Positions 42,935-51,766 of a stretch of DNA of 64,000 nt are shown one piece after another. Where the stretch lies: positions 612,480 through 676,479 of the forward strand of contig UBMI01000009.1 in NCBI GenBank assembly GCA_900466475.1, in the 5' to 3' direction. How positions within the stretch are numbered: position 1 is the first letter of the stretch; each line of letters starts with the position of its first letter. Origin of the DNA: Hyphomicrobiales bacterium. GTDB lineage: Bacteria; Pseudomonadota; Alphaproteobacteria; Rhizobiales; Rhizobiaceae. Under the pieces are notes generated by a model, which did no database searches, was not told the DNA's origin, and saw only the letters and a program-made list of their open reading frames with translations. The position numbers and the translations under genes were made by a program.

Positions 42935-43672
42935 ATGCCAGTCAATGCCCTCTACCGTGACGACTTCTACCTTTCCACATGTGAAGCGGTCGTCACGGCC
43001 GTCCACGAGGACGGGGGCATCGAGCTGGACCAGACTTGCTTTTACGCGACGTCTGGCGGGCAGCCGGGCGACACAGGCTTCTTCGAACGGGCTGACGGCT
43101 CCAGGATAGGGCTTGGCCAGGCGAAACATGGTGCGACCAAGGACATCGTCATTCATGTGCCGCAGGAGGGCGAGCCGCGGCCGGAGGTCGGCGAAAAGCT
43201 GGTTGTGCACATCGACTGGCCGCGCCGTTACAGGCTGATGCGCATGCATACGGCCTGCCATCTTCTTTCAGTCGTCTGCTCCTATCCGATTACCGGTGCT
43301 GCTGTCGGCGAGGATGAAAGCCGCGTCGATTTCGACATGAGCGACACGATCGACAAGGACGAGGTGACGGCCAGGCTGATGGACCTCGTCAACCAGAACC
43401 ATCCTGTCTATGTTCAGTGGATCACGGATGAGGAGCTCGCCGCCAATCCCGGCATCGTCAAGTCGAAGAATGTGCGTCCTCCTGTTGGTCTTGGCCGTGT
43501 CAGCCTCGTCTGTATCGGAGAGAATTCAGCTATTGACAGCCAGCCCTGCGGCGGCACGCATGTTTCGGAAACTCAGGAAGTCGGCCAGATTCATATTGCC
43601 AAGATCGAGAAGAAGGGCAAAGAGAACAGGCGCTTCCGCATTCGCTTCGGCACGCCCGGCGACGAAGCCTGA
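42935..43672 (+). CDS. alaX: Alanyl-tRNA editing protein AlaX
   Basis: Free-standing tRNA-Ala editing domain, 245 residues, that hydrolyses Ser- or Gly-tRNA-Ala mischarged by AlaRS. The zinc-site motifs are HTACH (H-x3-H) near residue 106 and CGGTH (C-x3-H) near 207, and the TSGGQPGD segment resembles the N-terminal AlaX region. The start overlaps nothing but lies 6 bp after cysK, so they are coupled. Serine, the mischarging substrate, is also the cysteine precursor, so the placement may link translation quality to the serine/cysteine pool. Confidence 0.9.
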   Translation: MPVNALYRDDFYLSTCEAVVTAVHEDGGIELDQTCFYATSGGQPGDTGFFERADGSRIGLGQAKHGATKDIVIHVPQEGEPRPEVGEKLVVHIDWPRRYRLMRMHTACHLLSVVCSYPITGAAVGEDESRVDFDMSDTIDKDEVTARLMDLVNQNHPVYVQWITDEELAANPGIVKSKNVRPPVGLGRVSLVCIGENSAIDSQPCGGTHVSETQEVGQIHIAKIEKKGKENRRFRIRFGTPGDEA

Positions 43673-43698
43673 TAGACGATATTTTTGGGGAGATCATC

Positions 43699-44568
43699 AT
43701 GAGCGACACCAAGAGCCGTTTCGTCGTTTCGGCCGACTGGCTACAGGCTGAACTCGGCAAATCCGATCTGCGCGTGCTCGACGCATCCTTCTATCTGCCG
43801 GCGCAGAAGCGCGATGCCGATGCAGAATATGCCGCCGGCCATATTCCGGGTGCGATCCGCTTCGATCAGGACAAAATCGCCGACCACTCGACGAACCTGC
43901 CGCACACGATCCCCTCGCCCGATCATTTCGCCGCCGAAGTCGGCAAACTCGGCATCAGCGAGAATGACCGTATTGTCGTCTATGACGGCATCGGCATGTT
44001 CGCCTCCCCGCGTGTGTGGTGGCTGTTCCGGGTCATGGGTGCAAAGAATGTCTTCGTGCTCGACGGCGGACTGGACGGATGGAAGGCTGAAGGCCGGCCG
44101 CTCGAAACCGAAACGCCACAATACGCGCCGGCGAGTTTCAAGACGAATTACGATTCCGACCGCGTCGTTCACCTCGAGCAGATGCGCGATATCGTTTCAA
44201 GCGGCGCCCTGCAGATAGCCGATGCCCGCAGCGCCGGCCGTTTCGCGGCCAGCGAACCGGAACCGCGCGCCGGCATGCGCTCGGGCCACATGCCGGGTGC
44301 CCGCAGCCTGCCTTCGGGCGTTTTCGCAAACCAGGGCCGTTTCAAATCGCTGCCGGAACTGAAGCAGACGATCGAGGATGCAGGTATCGATCTTTCGAAA
44401 CCGGTCGTTACCTCCTGCGGATCGGGTATTACCGCAGCAATCATCACGCTGGCGCTGGAATCGCTCGGACATACCGACAACAAGCTCTATGACGGCTCCT
44501 GGAGCGAATGGGGCAGCCGCGAGGATACGCCTGTCGTTACCGGTCCTCCTGTAGCGGTCAAAGCCTGA
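43699..44568 (+). CDS. sseA: 3-mercaptopyruvate/thiosulfate sulfurtransferase
   Basis: A 289-residue rhodanese-family protein with two rhodanese domains. The catalytic cysteine lies in VVTSCGSGITAAI near residue 235. The N-terminal domain has DASFYLPAQKRDADAEYAAGHIPGAIRFDQDKIAD, typical of SseA. It transfers sulfane sulfur from 3-mercaptopyruvate (a cysteine catabolite) or thiosulfate to acceptors. Starting ATG follows GGGGAGATCATC. Third gene of the cysteine operon. Confidence 0.92.
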   Translation: MSDTKSRFVVSADWLQAELGKSDLRVLDASFYLPAQKRDADAEYAAGHIPGAIRFDQDKIADHSTNLPHTIPSPDHFAAEVGKLGISENDRIVVYDGIGMFASPRVWWLFRVMGAKNVFVLDGGLDGWKAEGRPLETETPQYAPASFKTNYDSDRVVHLEQMRDIVSSGALQIADARSAGRFAASEPEPRAGMRSGHMPGARSLPSGVFANQGRFKSLPELKQTIEDAGIDLSKPVVTSCGSGITAAIITLALESLGHTDNKLYDGSWSEWGSREDTPVVTGPPVAVKA

Positions 44569-44572
44569 CGCC

Positions 44573-45133
44573 ATGGGAAAGACGCCCGCCTCGCTCAAGG
44601 CCCATATCACGCGGCTTGAAATGGTCGCGCCGCCGAAGGCAAGCCTGCCCGTGCCCGTCAATATCCAGACGGCGATCATGCGCGCACCGGCCATTCCACT
44701 GCCCTTCTATCGCTATCTCTATCGACAGGTCGGGGCGCGCTGGCAGTGGGTCGACCGTCTGCGGATGAGCGACGAGGAATTGACCGTCGCCCTGCATGAC
44801 AAGCGCAACAATATCAGCGTGCTCTACGTCAATGGCGCGCCGGCCGGCTTCTATGAATATCTCTGCGAGGACGAGGATACGATCGAGCTCAGCCACTTCG
44901 GGCTCTTCGAGCACGCGCTCGGCCTCGGCATCGGCAAATGGTTTCTGCTCCAGGCTCTCTACGCGATCTGGACGCTGAACCCGCAAAAGGTCACGACGAC
45001 CACCAACAATCTCGACCATCCGCGGGCATTGCAGCTCTACCAGATGTTCGGTTTTTCTCCCGTCTCCACCGGCACCGGCATCGTCAGACCATTGAGCGAC
45101 AAGGAACTGCTGGAAATAGCCCGGCGCGGCTGA
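44573..45133 (+). CDS. GNAT-family acetyltransferase
   Basis: A 186-residue GNAT N-acetyltransferase. Acetyl-CoA-binding segment FGLFEHALGLGIGKWFLLQALY carries the R/Q-x-x-G-x-G/A-type motif (as GLGIG). C-terminal PRALQLYQMFGFSPVSTGTG is the usual GNAT strand. The acceptor is unknown; the start ATG lies 4 bp beyond the sseA stop, so it is in the same operon and may act on cysteine-related or aminoacyl compounds, which is inference. Confidence 0.85.
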   Translation: MGKTPASLKAHITRLEMVAPPKASLPVPVNIQTAIMRAPAIPLPFYRYLYRQVGARWQWVDRLRMSDEELTVALHDKRNNISVLYVNGAPAGFYEYLCEDEDTIELSHFGLFEHALGLGIGKWFLLQALYAIWTLNPQKVTTTTNNLDHPRALQLYQMFGFSPVSTGTGIVRPLSDKELLEIARRG

Positions 45134-45232
45134 TCGAGCAGCGCCCAAGCCTTCCCGGTTTCAGGCAAGAATCGGGTGGTTTGAACGGCCGCAAGGGCAG
45201 ACACTATGGCAAAGCTCATGAGGAGATTTGCC

Positions 45233-45742
45233 ATGAATGACATTCTATTTTCAGCCATGCCGACAGCTGACGCAGAAGCGCTGTGGAGCGGCGGCCGCGA
45301 TGCCTACGGACGTCTGCCGGAAACAATGATCTCCGATGGTCCGGGCCATCCGTGCCGGCATTGCCTGCGCAATATTGGCGCTAGCGAAGAGCTGTTCGTC
45401 TTTGCCTATCGCCCCTTTCCGGAACTGCAACCCTATGCCGAAACCGGGCCGGTCTTCCTGCACAAGCAGCCCTGTCAGCGCTATTCTTCCGACGAGGTCC
45501 TGCCTCCCGTCCTGACCACCAGCCCGGATTTCATTGTCCGCGGCTACGGCGAGAGCGACAGGATCGTCTACGGCACCGGCGCGGTGACGCCGATCGACAG
45601 AATTCCTTCCTATGCGGCCGAATTGCTCGCACGGCCCGATATCGCCTACGTGCATGTACGCTCCGCACGCAACAATTGCTATCAGTGCCGGATCGACAAA
45701 ATAAAGGCACCAGCCCTTGCGGAAGCTGGCGCCCTTGCCTGA
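45233..45742 (+). CDS. DUF1203 domain protein
   Basis: A 169-residue protein of the DUF1203 family of unknown function. It has four cysteines in CRHC-x3-I and CYQCRID arrangement (HPCRHCLRNIG and NNCYQCRIDKI), which look like a possible zinc or metal site. The ATG is preceded by AGGAGATTTGCC. It follows the cysteine operon by about 100 bp and is convergent with ald. Confidence 0.82.
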   Translation: MNDILFSAMPTADAEALWSGGRDAYGRLPETMISDGPGHPCRHCLRNIGASEELFVFAYRPFPELQPYAETGPVFLHKQPCQRYSSDEVLPPVLTTSPDFIVRGYGESDRIVYGTGAVTPIDRIPSYAAELLARPDIAYVHVRSARNNCYQCRIDKIKAPALAEAGALA

Positions 45743-45758
45743 CCTTGAGTCAGCTGGT

Positions 45759-46877
45759 TTACGCTACGTTCAGTGCGCTTTCAGGAGCCACTGCCTCGTA
45801 ACCAAGCGCATCCGCGACCGGCTTGTTGGTGATGCGGCCCCGGTGGACGTTCAATCCGTTGCGCAGGTGCTTGTCCTCGGCAATGGCGCGCAGGCCGCGA
45901 TCGGCCAGTGCGAGGCCGTGGACGAGCGTCGCATTGTTCAGCGCATGGGCTGATGTGACGGGAACGGCGCCCGGCATGTTGGCGACGCAATAATGCACGA
46001 CGCCGTCGACGACATAGGTCGGTTCGGAATGCGTCGTTGCGTGCGAGGTTTCGAAGCAGCCACCCTGGTCGATGGCGACGTCGACGATGACGGAGCCCTT
46101 CTTCATGCCGGAGAGCATTTCGCGGGTCACAAGCTTTGGTGCTGCAGCGCCGGGGATCAGCACGGCACCGATGACCAGATCAGCAGTAAAGACTTCCTCT
46201 TCCAGTGCCTGGATGCTGGAATAGCGCGTGTGAATACGGCCATTGAAGATATCGTCGAGCTGGCGCAGGCGCGGCAGCGACTTGTCGAGAATGCTGACAT
46301 CGGCACCGAGACCGGCAGCCATCTTGGCGGCATGCAGGCCGACGACGCCGCCGCCGATGATCGCAACCTTGGCCGGGAGAACGCCGGGCACGCCGCCGAG
46401 CAGGATGCCAAGGCCGCCATTGGCCTTTTGCAGCGCGGTGGCGCCGGCCTGGATCGAAAGTCGACCGGCGACCTCAGACATCGGCGCCAGGAGCGGCAGG
46501 CCACCGCGATCGTCGGTTACCGTCTCATAGGCGATTGCCGTAACGCCGGATGCGAGCAGACCCTTGGTCTGTTCCGGATCGGGCGCGAGATGCAGATAGG
46601 TGTAGAGGAGCTGACCGTCGCGGAGTTGCGCCCATTCCGAGGGCTGCGGCTCCTTGACCTTGACGATCATGTCGCACTTTTCGAAAATATCCTTGGCGGA
46701 GGCGGCGATCTTCGCGCCAGCGGCCACATAGGCGGCATCATCGGCACCGATGCCGGCACCTGCCTTCGTTTCCACCCATACCTCGTGGCCATGGGCGACA
46801 TATTCTCTGACCGAAGCCGGCGTCAGGCCGACGCGATATTCATGGTTCTTGATTTCCTTCGGGCAACCGACACGCAT
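45759..46877 (-). CDS. ald: Alanine dehydrogenase
   Basis: NAD-dependent enzyme interconverting L-alanine with pyruvate and ammonia. The 372-residue protein begins [26 protein letters not shown] and has the Rossmann motif [21 protein letters not shown] and substrate-site residues in RVGLTP and HATTHSEP. The start is supported by GAGAGGAACGCGT; an in-frame upstream start would add 24 residues. It is divergent from an Lrp/AsnC-type gene, the standard arrangement for Ald and its regulator AldR. Confidence 0.95.
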   Translation of the reverse strand: MRVGCPKEIKNHEYRVGLTPASVREYVAHGHEVWVETKAGAGIGADDAAYVAAGAKIAASAKDIFEKCDMIVKVKEPQPSEWAQLRDGQLLYTYLHLAPDPEQTKGLLASGVTAIAYETVTDDRGGLPLLAPMSEVAGRLSIQAGATALQKANGGLGILLGGVPGVLPAKVAIIGGGVVGLHAAKMAAGLGADVSILDKSLPRLRQLDDIFNGRIHTRYSSIQALEEEVFTADLVIGAVLIPGAAAPKLVTREMLSGMKKGSVIVDVAIDQGGCFETSHATTHSEPTYVVDGVVHYCVANMPGAVPVTSAHALNNATLVHGLALADRGLRAIAEDKHLRNGLNVHRGRITNKPVADALGYEAVAPESALNVA

Positions 46878-46989
46878 ACGCGTTCCTCTCATTTTATGTC
46901 CGCATTTCGCAGAGCGTTTTCTTGCTGATAAATCCTCCCACCGCTGCAACGAAATGTCCTTGCAAAGAGGATTTGCACAAACATGAAGT

Positions 46990-47036
46990 TTCGAAGATTA
47001 TTGCGTCATCGCCCCAATCTTCGAAGGTTCTTCGAA
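46990..47036. promoter_or_regulatory. Lrp/AldR operator candidate
   Basis: TTCGAAGATT (46990-46999) and AATCTTCGAA (47016-47025) are perfect 10-bp inverted arms with a 16-bp spacer; a partial third half TTCTTCGAA follows, directly touching the regulator's start. Located in the ald/lrp divergent region. Confidence 0.55.
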
Positions 47037-47497
47037 TGTCAGACCTCGACAATATCGATCTTGCGATTCTGAAGGCATTGCAGATCAATGCGCGCATCAC
47101 CAATGCGGAACTCGCCGACAAGGTCGGGCTGTCGCCTTCGGCCTGTTCGCGGCGGCTCGACATTCTTGAAAAAAGCGGTGTCATCGGCGGCTACCATGCG
47201 CGGCTTTCGCACAAGGCGCTCGATTACAAGATGATCGCGATCGTGCACATTTCGCTGTCTGGCCAGTTCGCCAAGACATTGTCGGAATTCGAAGCGGCGG
47301 TGAAGCGCTGCCCGAACGTGCTCGTCTGCTATCTGATGTCCGGCGAGTACGACTATATCCTGCGGGTCGCCGCCCGCGATCTGGAAGATTACGAGCGCAT
47401 CCACCGAGACTGGCTTTCGGCGCTGCCGCACGTGGTGAAGATCAACTCGAGCTTCGCGCTGCGCGAAATCATCGACAGGCCGAATGTAGGCCTCTGA
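47036..47497 (+). CDS. Lrp/AsnC-family regulator (AldR-type)
   Basis: A 153-residue Lrp/AsnC transcription factor with the N-terminal helix-turn-helix (NIDLAILKALQINARITNAELADKVGLSPSACSRRLDILEKSGVI) and C-terminal RAM effector domain (YHARLSHKALDYKMIAIVHISL, LSGEYDYILRVAARDLEDYE). The ATG at 47036 gives MSDLDNID and is adjacent to the operator palindrome; upstream in-frame codons are not Lrp-like. Divergent from ald, so it is probably the alanine-sensing activator AldR. Confidence 0.9.
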   Translation: MSDLDNIDLAILKALQINARITNAELADKVGLSPSACSRRLDILEKSGVIGGYHARLSHKALDYKMIAIVHISLSGQFAKTLSEFEAAVKRCPNVLVCYLMSGEYDYILRVAARDLEDYERIHRDWLSALPHVVKINSSFALREIIDRPNVGL

Positions 47498-47566
47498 GCC
47501 CTTGCAAAGCCCCCCGGAATCCTGTCCTAGCTTGACGTCGCGGGTATTCCGCTTCAACGGCAAGAC

Positions 47567-48448
47567 ATGAAATCCAAGACTCACGGCTATATCTTCCTGC
47601 TCCTCGCGCTGACGATCTTTTCTGCGCAGGACGCGATCTCGAAGCATCTTGGTTCAGCCTATTCGCCTATCTTCGTGACGATGGTGCGCTATTGGGCCTT
47701 CGGGTTGTTCACCGTGGTTCTGGCCTCGAAAATGCGCGGCGGCATCGCCGCAACCGCCCGCACCAAGCACCCATTTCTGCAGGTCTCACGCGGCATCCTG
47801 CTTGCCACGCAGGTGGTACTGGCAATCACCTGTTTTGCGCTGATCGGGCTGGCGCATTCGCAGGCAATCTTTGCCGCCACCCCCATCATCGTCGCGTTGC
47901 TTGCCATTCCGCTGCTCGGCGAAAAGGTTGGCTGGCGCCGCTGGACGGCCATCGGCGTCGGACTTTGTGGCGTGTTGCTGATCCTCAAGCCGGAAGGCGG
48001 GTTCTTTGACGTGAACCTGCTTCTTGCGGTGGTCTCCTGCCTCAACTTCGCACTTTACGTGATCGCCACACGTTACGTGAGCCGGCAGGATTCGGCGATG
48101 ACAAGCTTCTTCTATACAGGCATCGTCGGCGCTTTCGTCATGACGCTTGCAGGCCCCTTTTACTGGACGCCGATTCAGGGCTGGGACTGGATCTGGATGC
48201 TCGCCGTCTGCCTGACGGGTACATCAAGCCATTATTTCCTGATCCGCGCCTATGACAGTCTCGATGCAGCGGCCGTCCAGCCGCTCACCTATATCCAGCT
48301 CGTCTACGCCTCGATCCTCGGTGTATTGATCTACGGGGAGACGCTGACGCTGAATATGATCGTCGGCTCGATCATTGTGGTTGCGGCCGGTATATTCACG
48401 GTCTGGCGCGAGCATGTCGTGGCGCGACGGGCAGCCGTGCCGAATTGA
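47567..48448 (+). CDS. EamA/DMT-family transporter
   Basis: A 293-residue inner-membrane protein with ten hydrophobic helices in two EamA repeats (first from YIFLLLALTIFSAQDAISKHL, second from LLAVVSCLNFALYVIATRYV). DMT exporters move amino acids, metabolites or drugs. Located after the Lrp/AsnC gene by 70 bp on the same strand; together with ald it could export alanine, but this is inference. The last segment (WREHVVARRAAVPN) is basic, as expected for a cytoplasmic tail. Confidence 0.88.
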   Translation: MKSKTHGYIFLLLALTIFSAQDAISKHLGSAYSPIFVTMVRYWAFGLFTVVLASKMRGGIAATARTKHPFLQVSRGILLATQVVLAITCFALIGLAHSQAIFAATPIIVALLAIPLLGEKVGWRRWTAIGVGLCGVLLILKPEGGFFDVNLLLAVVSCLNFALYVIATRYVSRQDSAMTSFFYTGIVGAFVMTLAGPFYWTPIQGWDWIWMLAVCLTGTSSHYFLIRAYDSLDAAAVQPLTYIQLVYASILGVLIYGETLTLNMIVGSIIVVAAGIFTVWREHVVARRAAVPN

Positions 48449-48535
48449 GACTTTCGGCGCAATTTTAAACAAGCCTCTAAAGGCATTTCAATTTTCCGCG
48501 TTTATGCTTTTCCAGAATTCTTCATGGGGACAAGC

Positions 48536-48865
48536 ATGACACGTAACCTCAAGATCACCGCCCGCAAGGCGGACCGCAGGAATTGCCGCGTCTTCGGCAA
48601 GATCAGCTATATGAACAGCCAGATAGACGCCCGCATCCTCGATCTTTCCGCCACCGGTGCGGCACTCGAGGTGAAAGCCCCGCTTTATGCGGCCGCCGGC
48701 AGCAAGGTACGCATCGAAGCGGAAGACCTCGGCCTGCTCGATGGGGTCGTTCGCTGGAAACACAATGGCCGCGTCGGGATCCAGTTCGATGTCAATTCCA
48801 ATGCGCGCGCGCTCATTGCCTCCTACTTCCGTTTCTTCCATCGCGACGTGCCGCGCGTCCGGTAA
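48536..48865 (+). CDS. PilZ-domain protein
   Basis: A 109-residue single PilZ domain that can bind cyclic di-GMP. The motif RKADRRNCRVFG has the R-x3-R arrangement and DLSATGAALEV matches (D/N)-x-S-x-x-G. Start at 48536 is preceded by GGGGACAAGC; a start four codons earlier is possible. It is a candidate receptor for the c-di-GMP made by the diguanylate cyclase in this window. Confidence 0.83.
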   Translation: MTRNLKITARKADRRNCRVFGKISYMNSQIDARILDLSATGAALEVKAPLYAAAGSKVRIEAEDLGLLDGVVRWKHNGRVGIQFDVNSNARALIASYFRFFHRDVPRVR

Positions 48866-48988
48866 GCTCAGGCTTGCCGCTTTCGCGGCACCGTCTTTGC
48901 CGTTCTGTCATTTTCAAGATGTACTCCTTCGCCAATCATCCTAAGTTCGCCGAACCGGGTGATGCGTAATGCCAAAAGGAGTGTTTCC

Positions 48989-50977
48989 ATGTCTTCCATT
49001 TTCGATGCGCCTGCAATGAGCCGCCGTTCCCTGCTCGGCGGCCTTGCCGCTACTTCCGCTCTCGTGCTGCTTCATCCGTTCAGCGCCCGCGCTGCCGCAA
49101 ACCAGGCGCATCTGCGGCTGATGGAAACGACCGACATTCACGTCAACGTTTTCCCTTACGACTATTATGCCGACAAGCCGAACGACACGATGGGCCTGTC
49201 ACGCACGGCAACAATCATCGACACGATACGTGCGGAAGCTGCCAATTCGCTGCTGATCGACAATGGCGACGTGCTGCAGGGCAATCCGATGGGCGACTAC
49301 ATGGCCTATCAGCACGGCATGAAGGATGGCGACGTGCATCCGGTCATCAAGGCCATGAATACACTCGGCTATACCGTCGGCACGCTCGGAAATCACGAAT
49401 TCAACTACGGCCTGGACTTCATGTTCAAGGTGCTGAACGGTGCGAACTTCCCCTTCGTCTGCGCCAACCTGACCAAGGGTCAGCTTGCCTCCGATCCCAA
49501 GCAGGACGAGCTGTTCTTCAAGCCGTACATCATCTTGGAAAAGCAGATCAAGGACGGCTCCGGCAATGAAAGCCCAGTCAAGATCGGCTTCATCGGCTTC
49601 GTGCCACCCCAGATCATGCTCTGGGATATCAAGAACCTCGAAGGCAAGGCACAGACGCGCGATATCGTCCAGGCCGCCAAGGCCTGGGTGCCGGCCATGA
49701 AGGAAGCTGGCGCAGATGTCGTCATCGCCCTTTCCCATTCCGGCATCGACGGTTCCGGCCCATCCGAAAAAATGGAAAATGCTTCGCTGCATCTCGCTGC
49801 CGTCGAAGGCATCGACGCGATCTTCACCGGTCACCAGCATCTCGTCTTCCCTGGCCCGAAAACCTGGGATGGCATTGCCAATGCCGATCCGGTCAAGGGT
49901 ACGCTGCATGGCAAGCCCGCCGTCATGGCCGGCTTCTGGGGCTCGCATCTCGGCCTGATCGACCTGCTGCTGGAGAAAGACGGCAATAGCTGGAAAATCG
50001 TCGACTTCACGTCGGAGGCACGGCCGATCTATCATCGCGACGACAAGAAAAAAGTCGTGGCCGACGTCGCCGACAAGAAGGAAGTCGTTGAAGCGGCGAA
50101 AGCAGAGCACGAGGCAACGCTTGCCTATGTCCGCACGCCGGTCGGCAAAACCTCCGCGCCGCTCTATTCCTACTTTGCGCTGGTCGCCGACGATCCTTCC
50201 GTGCAGATCGTCTCGCAGGCTCAGACCTGGTACATCAAGCAGATGCTGGCCGATACGCAGTTCAAGGATTTGCCGGTTCTCTCCGCCGCAGCCCCTTTCA
50301 AGGCCGGCGGTCGCGGCGGTGCCGATTATTATACGGACGTTCCCGCCGGCGATATTGCCATCAAGAACGTCGCCGACCTCTATCTTTATCCGAATACGGT
50401 TCAGGCCGTCGCCATCACTGGTGCGCAGGTGAAGAACTGGCTGGAAATGTCCGCCGGCATGTTCAACCACATCGAACCCGGCGCGAAGGATTCGGCGCTC
50501 CTCAACAACGACTTCCCGTCCTACAATTTCGACGTGATCGATGGCGTGACCTACCAGATCGATCTGTCCCAGCCGCCGAAATATGATTCGTCTGGCAAGG
50601 CCGTCAATCCGACTTCCAACCGAATCCAGAACCTTGCCTTCGAGGGCAAGCCGATCGATCCGGCGCAGAAATTCGTCGTTGTTTCCAACAATTATCGTGC
50701 GGGCGGCGGCGGCAGCTTCCCTGATATCGCTTCCGACAAGGTGATCTTCCAGGCGCCGGACACCAACCGGGATGTTATCGTGCGCTATGTCCATGATCAG
50801 GGCACGATCAATCCAACGGCCGACGGCAACTGGACCTTCAAGCCCCTGCCCGGCACTACGGTCGTTTTCGAAAGCGGCCCGAAAGCCAAACAGTATCTCG
50901 CCGACGTCAAGAGCGTGAAAATCGAGGATGCCGGCGAAGGCGCCGAGGGATTCACGAAGTTCAGGCTGGTTCTCTGA
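48989..50977 (+). CDS. cpdB: 2',3'-cyclic-nucleotide 2'-phosphodiesterase/3'-nucleotidase
   Basis: A 662-residue periplasmic metallophosphoesterase that salvages nucleotides. It has a Tat-type export signal (SRRSLLGGLAATSALVLLHP), the calcineurin-like domain (TTDIHVNVFPYDYYADKPND, DNGDVLQGNP, LGNHEFNYGLDF, GHQHLVFPGP) and the C-terminal 5'-nucleotidase domain (AAAPFKAGGRGGADYYTDVPAG, SPNYRAGGGG-like NNYRAGGGGSFPD). The ATG at 48989 is preceded by AAAGGAGTGTTTCC. It has its own terminator and is followed by a convergent DUF2087 gene. Confidence 0.93.
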   Translation: MSSIFDAPAMSRRSLLGGLAATSALVLLHPFSARAAANQAHLRLMETTDIHVNVFPYDYYADKPNDTMGLSRTATIIDTIRAEAANSLLIDNGDVLQGNPMGDYMAYQHGMKDGDVHPVIKAMNTLGYTVGTLGNHEFNYGLDFMFKVLNGANFPFVCANLTKGQLASDPKQDELFFKPYIILEKQIKDGSGNESPVKIGFIGFVPPQIMLWDIKNLEGKAQTRDIVQAAKAWVPAMKEAGADVVIALSHSGIDGSGPSEKMENASLHLAAVEGIDAIFTGHQHLVFPGPKTWDGIANADPVKGTLHGKPAVMAGFWGSHLGLIDLLLEKDGNSWKIVDFTSEARPIYHRDDKKKVVADVADKKEVVEAAKAEHEATLAYVRTPVGKTSAPLYSYFALVADDPSVQIVSQAQTWYIKQMLADTQFKDLPVLSAAAPFKAGGRGGADYYTDVPAGDIAIKNVADLYLYPNTVQAVAITGAQVKNWLEMSAGMFNHIEPGAKDSALLNNDFPSYNFDVIDGVTYQIDLSQPPKYDSSGKAVNPTSNRIQNLAFEGKPIDPAQKFVVVSNNYRAGGGGSFPDIASDKVIFQAPDTNRDVIVRYVHDQGTINPTADGNWTFKPLPGTTVVFESGPKAKQYLADVKSVKIEDAGEGAEGFTKFRLVL

Positions 50978-50987
50978 AGCCGCAGGG

Positions 50988-51017
50988 GCGCGGTTTCATC
51001 AACCGCGCTCCTTTTTT
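50988..51017 (+). terminator. Terminator of cpdB
   Basis: GCGCGGTT and AACCGCGC pair around TCATC; followed by TCCTTTTTT, 10 bp past the cpdB stop. Confidence 0.85.
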
Positions 51018-51020
51018 CGC

Positions 51021-51578
51021 TCAAGCCGTCTCTGCCTTGGCTTCAACGCGCCGGAGAAGCAGGCCAAGTTCGGCCGGCGGCTTCTTTTCGAGGCGGTGAT
51101 ATCGTCTGCCGTCCCGCGTACGGTGGACAAGCCCGAAATCGAAGAGTTCGCGGCGCAAGAGCGCCGGATCGCCGAAGAGATGCAGGCGGTCCAGCAAATC
51201 GCTGATTTCACGCTCCGTCAGTTCCGTGCCCGCCGGTATTTTCGACCACAGAACCCAAAGGCAAAGCTCCTGTAGCCCTCTCCTGCCCGGCCAGCGGATC
51301 AGTCTGCCGCTGCCATCATAATGGCGCGATGCCTTCAGCACGCGATCCTCGTCCGGCAAGGGCTCGGGATCCCGCTTCAGGTTCCAGTCCTTCAGGACTT
51401 CGGCGGACTGCGCCATGCTGCGGAAATGCTGGTAGTTGCGATAACCCGCCGCGCGCGTCAGCAGATTGAGCATATCGACATGGCTCGGCTTGTCAGCGAG
51501 CGCTTCGATCTTCTTGCGGAGAGATTTGGCAAAAGCCGAAAGATCGGCGATTTCCATTGGAAAGGTAGATCTGGTCAC
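51021..51578 (-). CDS. DUF2087-domain protein
   Basis: A 185-residue protein. Its C-terminal half matches DUF2087 (RLIRWPGRRGLQELCLWVLWSKIPAG, TEREISDLLDRLHLFGDPALLRRELFDFGLVHRTRDGRRYHRLEK), a winged-helix-like domain often fused to HTH regulators, and the N-terminal part (DMLNLLTRAAGYRNYQHFRSM) resembles the helical domain found in such proteins. GTG start after GTTGAGGATGAGAC. Function unknown; putative DNA-binding regulator. Confidence 0.8.
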   Translation of the reverse strand: MTRSTFPMEIADLSAFAKSLRKKIEALADKPSHVDMLNLLTRAAGYRNYQHFRSMAQSAEVLKDWNLKRDPEPLPDEDRVLKASRHYDGSGRLIRWPGRRGLQELCLWVLWSKIPAGTELTEREISDLLDRLHLFGDPALLRRELFDFGLVHRTRDGRRYHRLEKKPPAELGLLLRRVEAKAETA

Positions 51579-51766
51579 GTCTCATCCTCAACGCGCCGCT
51601 TCCGCAAAAGGGTGTCGGTGGTCGCCGGCTTTCGACTTCGGCACAGGACAAGTGCTGATGATCTTTCTGGAGCAGGTTTAGCTTCCCTTGCGGGACGGCG
51701 ACGCCTCGGTGAACTGCAGACCGTGGCGCCGTTATAACAAAGGCCTGAAACCCGTCAAGCTTGTGA

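Noticed and set aside
49199..50794. 531-codon minus-strand frame opposite cpdB
   Set aside because: Antisense shadow of the phosphodiesterase gene.
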